Positions 1 through 8,883 are shown, numbered from the stretch's first letter. The stretch: 64,000 nt of DNA from Haloferula luteola (GCF_014201715.1 NZ_JACHFD010000010.1:62001-126000); one strand, 5' to 3'. Notes: generated by a model not told the origin, from the sequence alone. A program made the numbers and translations.

Positions 1-1
1 A

Positions 2-409
2 CCTTCTCCAAGCGGATCACCCACCCCTCTCAGCACCAAACAAGTCCTCTTCGGCTTCACCGGACGCATCTCACGTCGCACTTTCTGGACGGGATCGTTG
101 GCCATCGGGCTCGGTTTCATCGTCTTCGCCGGGATTTTGTCGGCCGCTACTGGCGGCAGCATCGATCCAGAAACAGGCAACCCCACGGGAATGAGCTCCG
201 TGGCCGCTCTCATCATCGGCCTTCTCTACATCCCGATGACCTGGATCTCGTTGGCTCTTCAAATCAAGCGCTGGCATGATCGCGGCAAGCCGGGTTGGTG
301 GTGCCTGATCAACTTCATCCCGATCATTGGCGGACTTTGGTCATTCATTGAGGTCGGCTGCCTCCGCGGCACAGTCGGACCCAACGAATACGGAGAAGAC
401 CCAATCTGA
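2..409 (+). CDS. DUF805 inner-membrane protein, 5' end outside window
   Basis: The reading frame is open to the left window edge, so the start is missing. A TTG at 98 could be taken as a start, but the upstream codons already encode the usual opening of this family (FGFTGRISRRTFW, about 50-88), so it is not the real one. Two hydrophobic segments follow (roughly 98-145 and 190-245), then the RWHDRGKPGWW motif typical of DUF805 proteins and a last hydrophobic stretch. DUF805 proteins are small membrane proteins of unknown biochemical role. The gene converges on engB with only nine bases between the stops. The Ser/Pro-rich start of the visible part suggests a soluble N-terminal extension of unknown length. 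Confidence 0.85.
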   Translation, partial: PSPSGSPTPLSTKQVLFGFTGRISRRTFWTGSLAIGLGFIVFAGILSAATGGSIDPETGNPTGMSSVAALIIGLLYIPMTWISLALQIKRWHDRGKPGWWCLINFIPIIGGLWSFIEVGCLRGTVGPNEYGEDPI

Positions 410-418
410 GCGCGACCA

Positions 419-1009
419 TCACCGCAGGGCGAGGTCGATGAATTCCAGGATTTCACCCCGCCCTGCCTGAGTCTTCGTAGAACTCAAGAAGGTACGAGGT
501 TCACCGTCGCAAACTTCACGCAACTCGGAGACAAAAGCGGCCATATTCTCCTTCACCTTCCCCGCTTTCGATTTGTCCGTCTTGGTGAAAACCAGCACAA
601 ACGGAATCCCATTTTCTGCGAGCCAACCACAGAAATTCAGGTCGATCTTCTGCGGGCTGTGCCGGGAATCGATCAACACAAAGACGCAGCGCAACTGCTC
701 GCGTCCCGCCAGGTAACCCGAAACGGCTTCACGAAAGCCCTCACGCAATGCCTGAGGAGTCTTCGAATACCCATACCCCGGCATGTCCACCAATGCCCAC
801 TTCCTGTTGATTCTAAAAAAGTTGACCAATTGAGTGGCCCCTGGCCGCGCGGAAACTCGAGCCAGGTCTTTTTTCATCACCAACAAATTCAAGAGCGAGG
901 ACTTGCCCACATTCGAACGCCCGATGAAGGCGAATTCCGGCAGGTTCCAGGCAGGCGAATCTTCGATCCCTGCGGCACTTGTTTCGAACTCGGCGGAAAT
1001 GATCTTCAT
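419..1009 (-). CDS. engB: EngB/YsxC ribosome-biogenesis GTPase
   Basis: Small TRAFAC-class GTPase needed for late assembly of the large ribosomal subunit. Visible motifs are G1 GRSNVGKSS near residue 30, the switch-I region with PGATQ, G3 DMPGYG, G4 TKTDK and a G5-like SSTK. Length (196 residues) is normal for the family. I start it at the ATG giving MKIISAEF. A TTG four codons upstream would add only MRPT and is not needed. It is convergent with the DUF805 gene and has no operon partner here. Identification is secure because the G motifs appear in EngB order and spacing. Confidence 0.95.
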   Translation of the reverse strand: MKIISAEFETSAAGIEDSPAWNLPEFAFIGRSNVGKSSLLNLLVMKKDLARVSARPGATQLVNFFRINRKWALVDMPGYGYSKTPQALREGFREAVSGYLAGREQLRCVFVLIDSRHSPQKIDLNFCGWLAENGIPFVLVFTKTDKSKAGKVKENMAAFVSELREVCDGEPRTFLSSTKTQAGRGEILEFIDLALR

Positions 1010-1021
1010 GGTCGGACGCAA

Positions 1022-1335
1022 AGCGTGGCAGGCGACGCCAACCGGGTCCAGCGCAAGAGAAATCCGATCGTCTTCTCGGAAAAATCACGCAGTTCATTCG
1101 ATGACGAAACCTTTTGCCAAGCGGGCCGGTCGCGGTATTCTCCGCCCGACTGCTGTGTTCGTCCGCTTACGGCAACGTGCCCGGACCGACTCGAATCAAT
1201 ACGGGGCATTTCATTGGATCCGCCACAAAGACACGCCTTGTTAGGAAGTCTGCGAATGGACCAATCGCCCCACCTACGGAGACACTGGAACGTGGCTCAC
1301 AATGCCGGGGACGGCACAGCGGTCTTTTTTCCCTT
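1022..1335. other. intergenic stretch without a convincing gene
   Basis: About 310 bases lie between the start of engB and the stop of the CPxC protein. The only in-frame candidate is a 47-codon ORF on the plus strand (ATG at 1101, TAG ending at 1244), basic and Arg-rich, with no motif I recognise and no ribosome binding site. I do not call it a gene. No terminator-like hairpin with a U tract is visible. Confidence 0.4.
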
Positions 1336-1509
1336 TCACGAGTCGCCCAACGACTTCGCCCAGGCCTCGCCATCGTGGACCACGATCACCATGGGCCGAC
1401 AGCACACCTCGCAGTCGTAGTCCATCTCCACGGCACCACCTCCCGCTTCCGGGAGAGCGATCTCGAACCACTCAAAACAGGTGGGGCATTGAACTGAAAC
1501 GAGTTCCAT
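1336..1509 (-). CDS. CPxCG-type small zinc-ribbon protein
   Basis: A 57-residue protein, short enough to be missed by length filters. It starts MELVSVQCPTCFEWFEI and carries a second pair in DYDCEVCCRPM, so the cysteine pattern is CPxC, about 28 residues, then CEVCC. This is the pattern of the CPXCG motif-containing cysteine-rich family, whose members bind zinc and have no known function. Usual members read CPYCGE; here the glycine position is phenylalanine (CPTCFE). The C-terminal part (VIVVHDGEAWAKSLGDS) is also family-like. Start is the only ATG in frame before the first Cys. Translated by hand from the minus strand and free of stops until TGA at 1336-1338. Confidence 0.8.
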   Translation of the reverse strand: MELVSVQCPTCFEWFEIALPEAGGGAVEMDYDCEVCCRPMVIVVHDGEAWAKSLGDS

Positions 1510-1642
1510 GATCAAAAAACTGGAATTTTGGGATTCTCCGGGGCGTGATGATTTGACCCCGGGCCGAAATCCATGTTAGATGGAATCAGCGAAAAGGGAA
1601 GACGCGCTTTCCCCGCCTCACATCGACCCCACCCCATTCAAG

Positions 1643-2071
1643 ATGAAACTCACTCAAGCTCTCATCATGGCCAGCCTGCCATGGATCTTCGCCGCTTGCT
1701 CAGAATCCGACCAAGCTGAAATGAAGGAAAAGATGTCTGGCGCCGCCGACTCCGTGAAGGAGGCCGCCGAAACGGTCGGCGAGCAAGTCAAGGACGGCAC
1801 GGAGGCCGCCATGGAGAAACTGGAAGAAGCCGCGGATGAGGCCAAATCCGCTGGAGACGAGGCGATCGAGAGAGCTCAGGACGCTGCCGCCCAGGTCAAA
1901 GACCTCACGGAAAATGCCGGAGACCGCGCCAGCGAAATGGCATCGGAAGCCGCCGATGCGGCCGCCCAAGCCGCCTCCGAGGCCAAAGAAGCCACCACGG
2001 ACGCCCTCCAGCAAGCCAAAGAGACCCTTGAAGAATTGAAGGAACCGGAACCGGAAGGCACTCCAGAGTGA
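1643..2071 (+). CDS. Ala/Glu-rich amphipathic-helix lipoprotein
   Basis: Starts at MKLTQALIMASL, followed by a short hydrophobic stretch and a lipobox (IFAAC, Cys about residue 19), so the mature protein should be acylated. The upstream ATG at 1580 would put 21 polar residues before the signal peptide and is rejected. The remaining about 120 residues are almost only A, E, D, K and Q in heptad or 11-residue-like repeats (VKEAAETVGEQVKDG, EEAADEAKSAGDEA, DRASEMASEAADAAAQ), ending in a Pro/Glu tail. This composition predicts one long amphipathic or coiled-coil helix, as in LEA-like or apolipoprotein-like stress and envelope proteins. No enzymatic motif. Function unknown; a periplasmic spacer or membrane-surface role is a guess. 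Confidence 0.75.
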   Translation: MKLTQALIMASLPWIFAACSESDQAEMKEKMSGAADSVKEAAETVGEQVKDGTEAAMEKLEEAADEAKSAGDEAIERAQDAAAQVKDLTENAGDRASEMASEAADAAAQAASEAKEATTDALQQAKETLEELKEPEPEGTPE

Positions 2072-2224
2072 TTCGGCTCCGAATCCTCTCCTCCCCACCT
2101 CGGCCCGGCATCCCCGGGCCGATAGAATCTCCCAGCCGCCTCCTTTGAAAGATTTGGGGCGCATACCGACCGTTTCGCCGCTTGCATTCCCATATTCCGC
2201 GGCAAAGCATCCGGTGTGCTCACG

Positions 2225-3232
2225 ATGAACCTCCGCGTCCTCGGACTCTCCCTTGCCCTGCTATCCCCTCTGACGGCTCAGTCTCCCGAGGGAGGTGGCA
2301 TGGTGGAAGTCAACCGTATCGCTGCCACCGTCAATTCTCGCCTCATCACCGCCAAAGATGTCGGCATGATGATGGGCCCGGAGGTGGGCCGCCTGATGGC
2401 CGAGTTCCCTCGCCGTGGTCCGGAATTCGAGCGCCAACTCAAAGAGGTTCGCGATCAGGTGCTCAAAGAACTCATCGACCGGGAGTTGATCATGAGCGAA
2501 TTCCGGAAGCGCGAGCAAAAGGGCGCCAACTTGCCCGACCGCGTCGTCGATCAGGAAATTCAACGGCAGGTCCGTGAGCTCTATAGCGGTGACATGCAAA
2601 AACTCCGCGATGAACTCGCCAAGGGACGCATGAGCATGTCGTCGTACCGTGAACTCACTCGCGAAAAGCTCATCGTGCAGGCCATGCGCCAAGAGAAGTT
2701 CAAGGATGCGGCACCGCCCATGCCTTCGGAGATCGATGCAGAGTACCGCATGGCAAAGGATAACCTGCGCGATACCTCGAAGGACATCATCGACTACCGG
2801 AAAATCTTCATCCCCCGCATCGATGCCAACAATCCCTTGGCCACTCCCGACACCCAGCTGGCCCAAGCAGAAAGTCTCGCCGAGAAGCTGAAGGAAGGTG
2901 CCGACTTTGCCGAGCTCGCCAAAGAAAGCTCCGCCGATGCCTTTGCCAGCGAAGGCGGCCTTCAAACCCATGTCCCTCGACCCGATCTCTCTCCGGAGTT
3001 TGCAGCCATCCTCTTCGATGCCGAAGAAGGCAAGGTGATCGGCCCTCTTGAAGACCCCGCTGGATTCACCATCGCCAAAGTGGAGCGTATCCAAAAAGGC
3101 CCCGCACCTCCCCTCTCCGAAGTCAAAGAACTGATCGACCAACGGGTTCGCGCCAAGAAAACCTCGGAACGCTACGACAAGTGGATCGAGGAACTTCGCA
3201 GCCGCGCCATGATCGACATCAAGCTCAAGTGA
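2225..3232 (+). CDS. SurA-like periplasmic peptidyl-prolyl isomerase
   Basis: Signal peptide (MNLRVLGLSLALLSPLTAQS), then a SurA N-terminal-type helical chaperone region (VEVNRIAATVNSRLITAKDV to about residue 170). One parvulin (rotamase) domain follows at about 185-300, recognised from RKIFIP, the LAEKLKEGADFAELAKESS segment, the EGGLQTHV turn and the GPLEDPAGFTIAKVE end. SurA of enterics has two parvulin repeats; this protein has one. The predicted role is folding of outer-membrane and periplasmic proteins. A GTG nine bases upstream is a possible alternative start. pdxA follows after seven bases; surA-pdxA adjacency is also known in enterobacteria. Confidence 0.85.
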   Translation: MNLRVLGLSLALLSPLTAQSPEGGGMVEVNRIAATVNSRLITAKDVGMMMGPEVGRLMAEFPRRGPEFERQLKEVRDQVLKELIDRELIMSEFRKREQKGANLPDRVVDQEIQRQVRELYSGDMQKLRDELAKGRMSMSSYRELTREKLIVQAMRQEKFKDAAPPMPSEIDAEYRMAKDNLRDTSKDIIDYRKIFIPRIDANNPLATPDTQLAQAESLAEKLKEGADFAELAKESSADAFASEGGLQTHVPRPDLSPEFAAILFDAEEGKVIGPLEDPAGFTIAKVERIQKGPAPPLSEVKELIDQRVRAKKTSERYDKWIEELRSRAMIDIKLK

Positions 3233-3239
3233 CCTCGCC

Positions 3240-4112
3240 ATGGCGAAGCGGAAGATCCTGATCACCCTTGGTGACCCTGCCGGCATCGGGCCGGAGGTGA
3301 TTCAAGCGGCTCTCGCCGCCCCCGGACTCCCGCCAGAATTTGACTACGAAATCGTCGGGGATCCGTCTGCAGGAGTCCTTGGAAAACCCGACGAACGTTC
3401 GGCTCTCGCCAGCCTAAACGCACTCGAAGAGGCCGCCACACGTTGGATCTCAGATCCAGGCATCGCCGCTGTCGTCACCGGTCCCGTCGCCAAATCCCAG
3501 CTCGAAAGAGTCGGATTTCGCCACCCCGGTCAAACCGAGTTCTTTGCCGAAAAAGCCGGAGTCAGAGACTTTGCGATGTGTCTGACTGGGGATCATCTCA
3601 CCGTTGGCCTCGCCACCATCCATATCCCCTATCAGGAAGTCGCCCGCTCCTTGAGCACCGACGAAATCGTCCGCATTGGCCTCTTGCTGGCGGGTTTCGC
3701 CCGCCAAAAACTGCGCCGAGAGCCCGTCATTGCGGTGGCTGGCCTCAATCCTCACGCCGGAGAATCCGGCAAGTTTGGCCGCGAAGAAATTGAACTCATC
3801 GCGCCGGCAATCGCTGAGCTCTCCGCGATCGATGACGCGACCTTCGTCGGCCCTTGCGTTCCCGACGCGGTCTTCCGGGATGCGGCACAAGGCCGTTTTG
3901 ATGCCGTGCTCGCCATGTATCACGACCAGGGATTGATTCCTCTGAAACTGATCGATTTCGACACGGCGGTGAACGTCACCCTCGGTCTGCCCAAACCTCG
4001 GACCAGTCCCGACCATGGCACCGCATTCGATATCGCTGGCAAAGGCCTCGCGTCTCCTTCCTCGATGATCGCCGCCATCCACACGGCAGCTCGATTGGCG
4101 GGCCCACCATGA
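3240..4112 (+). CDS. pdxA: 4-hydroxythreonine-4-phosphate dehydrogenase
   Basis: NAD-dependent dehydrogenase of the deoxyxylulose-5-phosphate-dependent pyridoxal phosphate pathway. Diagnostic segments are the opening TLGDPAGIGPEV, the metal- and substrate-binding region HPGQTEFFAE, GLNPHAGE, and the C-terminal block MYHDQGLIPLKL followed by PRTSPDHGTAFDIAGKG. At 290 residues it is somewhat shorter than the usual about 330, mostly through short loops in the first half. It is cotranscribed with the SurA-like gene upstream and overlaps the MBL gene downstream by four bases (ATGA). Confidence 0.95.
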   Translation: MAKRKILITLGDPAGIGPEVIQAALAAPGLPPEFDYEIVGDPSAGVLGKPDERSALASLNALEEAATRWISDPGIAAVVTGPVAKSQLERVGFRHPGQTEFFAEKAGVRDFAMCLTGDHLTVGLATIHIPYQEVARSLSTDEIVRIGLLLAGFARQKLRREPVIAVAGLNPHAGESGKFGREEIELIAPAIAELSAIDDATFVGPCVPDAVFRDAAQGRFDAVLAMYHDQGLIPLKLIDFDTAVNVTLGLPKPRTSPDHGTAFDIAGKGLASPSSMIAAIHTAARLAGPP

Positions 4113-4900
4113 CCCTCTACGACACACTCGCGGATGTCGTGCGGAAGGCCATTCTCGGCCAGAACCTCGAACCCGCAGGCATCGCCGATGCTCTCGGCAT
4201 GAAGCTCGCAGATTTTCGCGTTCGCTTGGACGCAGGAGCCCTCCCTCCTGAGCTCTTGGCAGAAGCTCTCGGCCTCTCCCTACCCGGCTTGGAAGCCGTT
4301 GCCACCACGGATCGGCCATTCCCCCCATTGGAACTCTGGATCGAACGTCTCGAACTCCCCTTCGAAGACGAAACGGTCAACGCGTGGTGGATGGAATCCT
4401 CCGAAGGCAGCTTACTGATCGATTCTGGGCTCACCGCTGCGGACCTCCATGCCGCATTGGCGGGTCGCCTCCCGGACTGCCTTCTCATCACTCACGCGCA
4501 TCGGGATCATATCGGCGGCTTATCCGCACTGGGCCCGAACATCCGTCGCATCCTTCCCGGGGATGCGATTTCCGGCCCATATTCCATCGCCGGCTTCGAA
4601 ATAGCTCCCTTTGACCTCGCGGGACACCATCCTCAGGCTGTGGGCTACGAAATCCGGCGGACCTCCGCTCCAAACTCCGTCGCCCTGGCTGTCGGCGATG
4701 CGGTCTTCGCCAGCTCGATGGGCGGATGCCCCAGCCCCGAGGCTTTCCAATCCGCCTGCTCGACTCTCGCGGCAGCCTGGCAAGGCCGCCCCGCAGACAC
4801 CTGGGTATTGCCCGGCCATGGCGCCGCCACCACCGTGGGCCTCGAACGAACTTACAATCCCTTCGTGCCTTGCTGGGATCGCAAGGGCCTCACTCTTTGA
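4109..4900 (+). CDS. metallo-beta-lactamase-fold hydrolase with helical N-terminus
   Basis: Residues 1 to about 70 form a helical region that looks like a small HTH-type domain (GIADALGMKLADFRVRLDAG, then LAEALGLSLPGLEAVA). The rest is an MBL-fold hydrolase with the zinc motif THAHRDHIGG near residue 128 and the late histidine of LPGHGAAT near 235. The middle metal ligand is less clear, with candidates around DLAGHHPQAVGY. It overlaps pdxA by four bases and converges with the next gene, sharing eleven bases at the 3' ends. Substrate cannot be read from the sequence. Confidence 0.75.
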   Translation: MTLYDTLADVVRKAILGQNLEPAGIADALGMKLADFRVRLDAGALPPELLAEALGLSLPGLEAVATTDRPFPPLELWIERLELPFEDETVNAWWMESSEGSLLIDSGLTAADLHAALAGRLPDCLLITHAHRDHIGGLSALGPNIRRILPGDAISGPYSIAGFEIAPFDLAGHHPQAVGYEIRRTSAPNSVALAVGDAVFASSMGGCPSPEAFQSACSTLAAAWQGRPADTWVLPGHGAATTVGLERTYNPFVPCWDRKGLTL

Positions 4901-6155
4901 TGCGCACTGCCGTTCCGCAGAAAATGCAATGGAACCAGCAGAACAAGATGATTTGGATGGCCGTTGGAATCATATGACCCAATCCCGGAACGTGGTGGGC
5001 CTTCACATGCTTGAGGCAGTGACGCGGCACAAAGAGCCGTTGCCCACAAACCCGACATTTCACTCGGATCGCAACCGTCAGATAGAGGAGTCCGAGAACC
5101 GGAAGAATCAAGGGGAACACCAAAAGCCATTGGGGAACCCACGCCATCGCTTCTGAGTTCTGCGAAGAGATCATCAGCAGCACGGCCGAGATCAGAGCCA
5201 ACGGAATATCCGTCACCAAAAGAAGCACGATCACCGAGCCCATCCACACCAAGATTGGTCGATCGTGGAGCACGCCACGGATGAATCGGCGGCTGTCACG
5301 CTTCTTGCCTTTATTGGTCGACTCCCGAGCGGTCGTGAGCAGCTTGACCCGCTCATCCACCTGCCCACGAGGCAATGGCTGAGCAACTTCCGACTCATCA
5401 GCCTCCTCCATCGAGCGCACCCGGCTCACGTCGATTCCACGCTTTTCGGGAGGAGCATCCGCGGTTCTTCGAGAACTCCGTGGCGAGGCCGCCGCACGCG
5501 GTTTGGCAGGTTCCGACCGATACGAGCGAGCCGCGGTGGCTCGTATTTCAAGATCGCCCGCAGCCCGATTCAAAACTGGAGCCACCGCAATGGCCGATGG
5601 CGCGATGCCTTGCTGAGCCAACTGCGCAACTGGCAAGGGAATCGCCAAGGGAGAACGTTCGATCATCTCACGAACCTCCTCCACCGCTTCATGATTCACC
5701 CACTGAGGTTCCGAAGGCTTCGTGACCTCCTCCTCAACCACCAATGAGCTCTCCTCGAGCTCATTCATCACCCCCGCCTCTTCCTTCTCCGCTTCTGCAG
5801 CAGATACCCCCTCCTCCGACTTTTCTTCCGAAGAAATCTCCGGTTCGGAAAGCTCAGCCTTTCCCTTGGGGGCAGAGGTTTTGACCTTCTTCGTGTCGGC
5901 CTTCGGCTCGGCGCCAGAAGCCTTGCGGGAACCGGAGCCTTTACCCTTGGTATTTGCTTTGCGGATCCACGACTCCACCTTCCGTTGGGAAGGCAGAGTT
6001 TCGACGATATCAAGCACCTCATTCGCCTTCTCCAGCTCCTCAAGCAGAGTCCCCGCATCCACCTTCTGCAAATGCGCGGTCTCCAGATAGCCAGCGGCTT
6101 CCAGCAATTCGATTTCTTCTTCCGCGATTCCGGTCAGGGTCTTCAGCGAGGGCAT
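4890..6155 (-). CDS. helical-domain / membrane / zinc-ribbon protein of unknown function
   Basis: A 421-residue protein in three parts. Residues 1 to about 70 form a helical module (LTGIAEEEIELLEAAGY, then two more helices to WIRKANTK) resembling the helix-hairpin-helix repeats of DUF4332-like domains. Residues 70-280 are low complexity, rich in Lys, Glu, Ser and Ala, and probably disordered. The C-terminal 130 residues carry two strong membrane segments (around VIVLLLVTDIPLALIS and LLVFPLILPVLGLLYLTV). A split zinc site follows: CRVCG, two histidines in HCLKHVKAHH, a third hydrophobic stretch, then CIFCG. The gene starts 46 bases after the valS stop and is probably cotranscribed with valS. 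No function is assigned. Confidence 0.7.
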   Translation of the reverse strand: MPSLKTLTGIAEEEIELLEAAGYLETAHLQKVDAGTLLEELEKANEVLDIVETLPSQRKVESWIRKANTKGKGSGSRKASGAEPKADTKKVKTSAPKGKAELSEPEISSEEKSEEGVSAAEAEKEEAGVMNELEESSLVVEEEVTKPSEPQWVNHEAVEEVREMIERSPLAIPLPVAQLAQQGIAPSAIAVAPVLNRAAGDLEIRATAARSYRSEPAKPRAAASPRSSRRTADAPPEKRGIDVSRVRSMEEADESEVAQPLPRGQVDERVKLLTTARESTNKGKKRDSRRFIRGVLHDRPILVWMGSVIVLLLVTDIPLALISAVLLMISSQNSEAMAWVPQWLLVFPLILPVLGLLYLTVAIRVKCRVCGQRLFVPRHCLKHVKAHHVPGLGHMIPTAIQIILFCWFHCIFCGTAVRIKE

Positions 6156-6201
6156 TCGGCAGTGGATTACGAGATGAGCATGAGAGTTCGGAGACCAGGA
6201 A

Positions 6202-8883
6202 TCAACCCAAGGCCTCCAGCATTTCCTGAAGCTGACCTAGCTTCGTCTTCCATTCATCGAGCCGCGATTTCTCCTGCTCAACGACTTCCGCCGGCGCACG
6301 TTCCACAAAGCTGGCATTTCCCAGCTTGCTTTCTGACTTTGCCACCTCTTTGCGAATCTTCTCCATCTCTTTCCCGAGACGATCTTTCTCCGCTTCCACA
6401 TCAATCAGACCTTCCAGCGGCATGTAGAACTCTCCCAAGCCCGTCAAACTGGCCGGTGTTCCCTTCGGAGCTTCGTAGGTGGCATCAAGATCGATCTTCT
6501 CTGCTCCCACCAACAGCGCCAAAGTATCCGTTTCGTCCGGCAACCACGCTGGCGCTCCTTTGACGACAAATCGCACATCCCGACGCGTGGCCACGTGATA
6601 TTCGGCCTTCAGGTTGCGCAATCGGCCGGCCGCGTCATACACGGCAGAGGCCTTCGCCTGCATCGCGTCACGCACCTCACGTCGTGGAACCAGCGGCTCA
6701 GCGGGCAATTCCTTCTGCATCAGGAATTCACCCTCCGCCACATAACCCATCTTCAAGGACAGCTCCTCCGTGATGTGCGGCATGTAAGGATGCAACAACT
6801 GAAGATACTTCGCCATCACCGCATCAAAAACCCCAAGAGTGGCATCGCGGGCGGCAGGAGTCGCCGACTCTCGCAAGTCCGCCTTCACCGCCTCGAGGAA
6901 CTTGTCGCAAAACTCGTTCCAAAGAAATTCGTAAAGAAGGTGTGCCACTTCGCCAAAACGATACTCCGCGTAAGCAGCCTGCAAATTCTCCGCCAAATCA
7001 TCCACCTTCGCCATGATGTCGACATGGTGCGGCCGCACCACGGTCTCCGAGGAGATCACCTTCAACTCCGTGCCCGCCATTTGCCGGAACCGGCAAGCGT
7101 TGTAGATCTTGTTGGCAAAGTTTCGGCCCTCCTCGATCTGCACTTCGTCGAATCGAATATCACTGCCAACCGGAGCGATCCGAATCAGGCCGAATCGCAG
7201 GGCATCGGCGCCATAGCGATCCATCAGGTCGATCGGATCCGGTGAGTTGCCGAGAGATTTGCTCATCTTCCGGCCCTTGAGGTCACGGATGATCGAAGTG
7301 AAATACACGTTCTTGAATGGCAGCTCCCCTGCAAAGCGGTAGCCCGCCATGATCATCCGAGCGACCCAGAAGAAAATGATGTCCGGACCGGTCACCAAAT
7401 CACGGGTCGGATAAAATTTCTTCAACAATGTGGACTCCTCACCCACCCCTGCCATGGTCGCAAAGGGCCACAGCCAAGAGCTGAACCACGTGTCCATGAC
7501 ATCTTCGTCTCGCACCCACTCAGACTCATCGGCAGGCGGTTCGACACCCACGTGGATGTCACCTTGATCCAAATCGTCCATGCCCAGAGCCTCGGCGTCT
7601 TTGAGCGCTTCGAGCTTGTCTTTCCGATACCATACCGGGATCTGATGCCCCCACCAGAGCTGACGGCTGATGCACCAATCCTGCAGGTTCTCCATCCAGT
7701 GAGCATAGGTCTTTTGCCAACGCTCGGGTCGGAAAGCAATGTCACCATCGGCCACCGCGGCCGCGGCCTCATCCACGCACGGATAGCGCAGGAACCATTG
7801 CATCGAAATCCGCGGCTCGATCGGCACATTGGCCCGCTCCGAAAACCCAACGTGGTTTTCGTATTCCTCCTCCTTCAGCAACAAACCGCGCTCCTCAAGC
7901 ATCGCCACCGCCTTTTTCCGGGCAGCAAACCGATCGAGACCGTCCAGCTCAGGACATTCCGGGCAACAAATCCGACCATCCGCATGCAAGACATCGATGA
8001 TCGCCAAGCCATGTCGCAGCCCGATTTCAAAGTCCGCCTTGTCGTGTGCCGGGGTGATCTTGAGGGCACCTGTGCCGAATTCGATATCGACATGGTCATC
8101 GGCAATCACCGGGATCTCCGCGGCCGGGAAGGGCCGCCGAACTTTCCGGCCAATGTACGAAGCATACCGTGGATCCTTCGGATTCACCGCCACCGCCACG
8201 TCTCCCATCAAGGTCTCAGGACGAGTGGTCGCAATTTGCAGAAACTCCCCCGGGGCGTCGGCGAGCTCATACTTCATGGTGAACAACTTCGACCGCTGAG
8301 GCGTCATGATCACCTCTTCATCCGAGAGCGCCGTCAAAGAAACCGGGCACCAGTTCACCATGCGCTTGCCTCGATAAATCAGTCCTTCTTTGAACAAATC
8401 GACGAAGACCTGACTCACCCAGCGAGTGTAATCCTCGTCCATCGTGAAACGCTCACGAGACCAATCGCAGGAGCACCCTAAGCGCTTGAGCTGCTTGATG
8501 ATGATCCCGCCATGCTTGTCTTTCCATTCCCAAACTCGCTGCAGGAACGCCTCCCGGCCCATTTCTCGGCGTTTCAGATTCTCCTTCTCCCGCAACTCGC
8601 GCTCAACCTTGGCTTGGGTCGCGATGCCGGCGTGGTCCGTCCCAGGCAACCACAGCACCTCATGCCCGGTCTGACGAGCCCGACGAGCCAAAATATCTTG
8701 AAGGGAGTTGTTGAGAACGTGGCCGAGGTGAAGAATCCCTGTCACATTCGGGGGAGGAATCACGATCGAGTAGGCGGGCTTGTCCGAAGAAGGATCTGCT
8801 TCAAAGCATTTCCCCTTCAACCAGGCATCATACCACATGGCCTCAACCGCTTGAGGCTCGTACGCTTTGGGCAGGTCCGACAT
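6202..8883 (-). CDS. valS: valyl-tRNA synthetase
   Basis: Class I aminoacyl-tRNA synthetase charging tRNA-Val. The HIGH-type signature appears as PPNVTGILHLGH near residue 45 and the KMSKS loop as GRKMSKSLGN near 525. The CP1 editing region (TTRPETLMGDVAVAV), the WCISRQLWWG block, the DTWFSSWLWPF segment and the C-terminal coiled-coil arm (DVEAEKDRLGKEMEKIRKE) are all present. Length (893 residues) is normal. No strong Shine-Dalgarno sequence precedes the ATG. The gene is downstream of rho on the same strand but separated from it by a clear terminator hairpin. Confidence 0.97.
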   Translation of the reverse strand: MSDLPKAYEPQAVEAMWYDAWLKGKCFEADPSSDKPAYSIVIPPPNVTGILHLGHVLNNSLQDILARRARQTGHEVLWLPGTDHAGIATQAKVERELREKENLKRREMGREAFLQRVWEWKDKHGGIIIKQLKRLGCSCDWSRERFTMDEDYTRWVSQVFVDLFKEGLIYRGKRMVNWCPVSLTALSDEEVIMTPQRSKLFTMKYELADAPGEFLQIATTRPETLMGDVAVAVNPKDPRYASYIGRKVRRPFPAAEIPVIADDHVDIEFGTGALKITPAHDKADFEIGLRHGLAIIDVLHADGRICCPECPELDGLDRFAARKKAVAMLEERGLLLKEEEYENHVGFSERANVPIEPRISMQWFLRYPCVDEAAAAVADGDIAFRPERWQKTYAHWMENLQDWCISRQLWWGHQIPVWYRKDKLEALKDAEALGMDDLDQGDIHVGVEPPADESEWVRDEDVMDTWFSSWLWPFATMAGVGEESTLLKKFYPTRDLVTGPDIIFFWVARMIMAGYRFAGELPFKNVYFTSIIRDLKGRKMSKSLGNSPDPIDLMDRYGADALRFGLIRIAPVGSDIRFDEVQIEEGRNFANKIYNACRFRQMAGTELKVISSETVVRPHHVDIMAKVDDLAENLQAAYAEYRFGEVAHLLYEFLWNEFCDKFLEAVKADLRESATPAARDATLGVFDAVMAKYLQLLHPYMPHITEELSLKMGYVAEGEFLMQKELPAEPLVPRREVRDAMQAKASAVYDAAGRLRNLKAEYHVATRRDVRFVVKGAPAWLPDETDTLALLVGAEKIDLDATYEAPKGTPASLTGLGEFYMPLEGLIDVEAEKDRLGKEMEKIRKEVAKSESKLGNASFVERAPAEVVEQEKSRLDEWKTKLGQLQEMLEALG

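Noticed and set aside
1101-1244. Basic 47-codon ORF upstream of engB
   Set aside because: No ribosome binding site, motif or supporting neighbour; length is within chance for GC-rich DNA.
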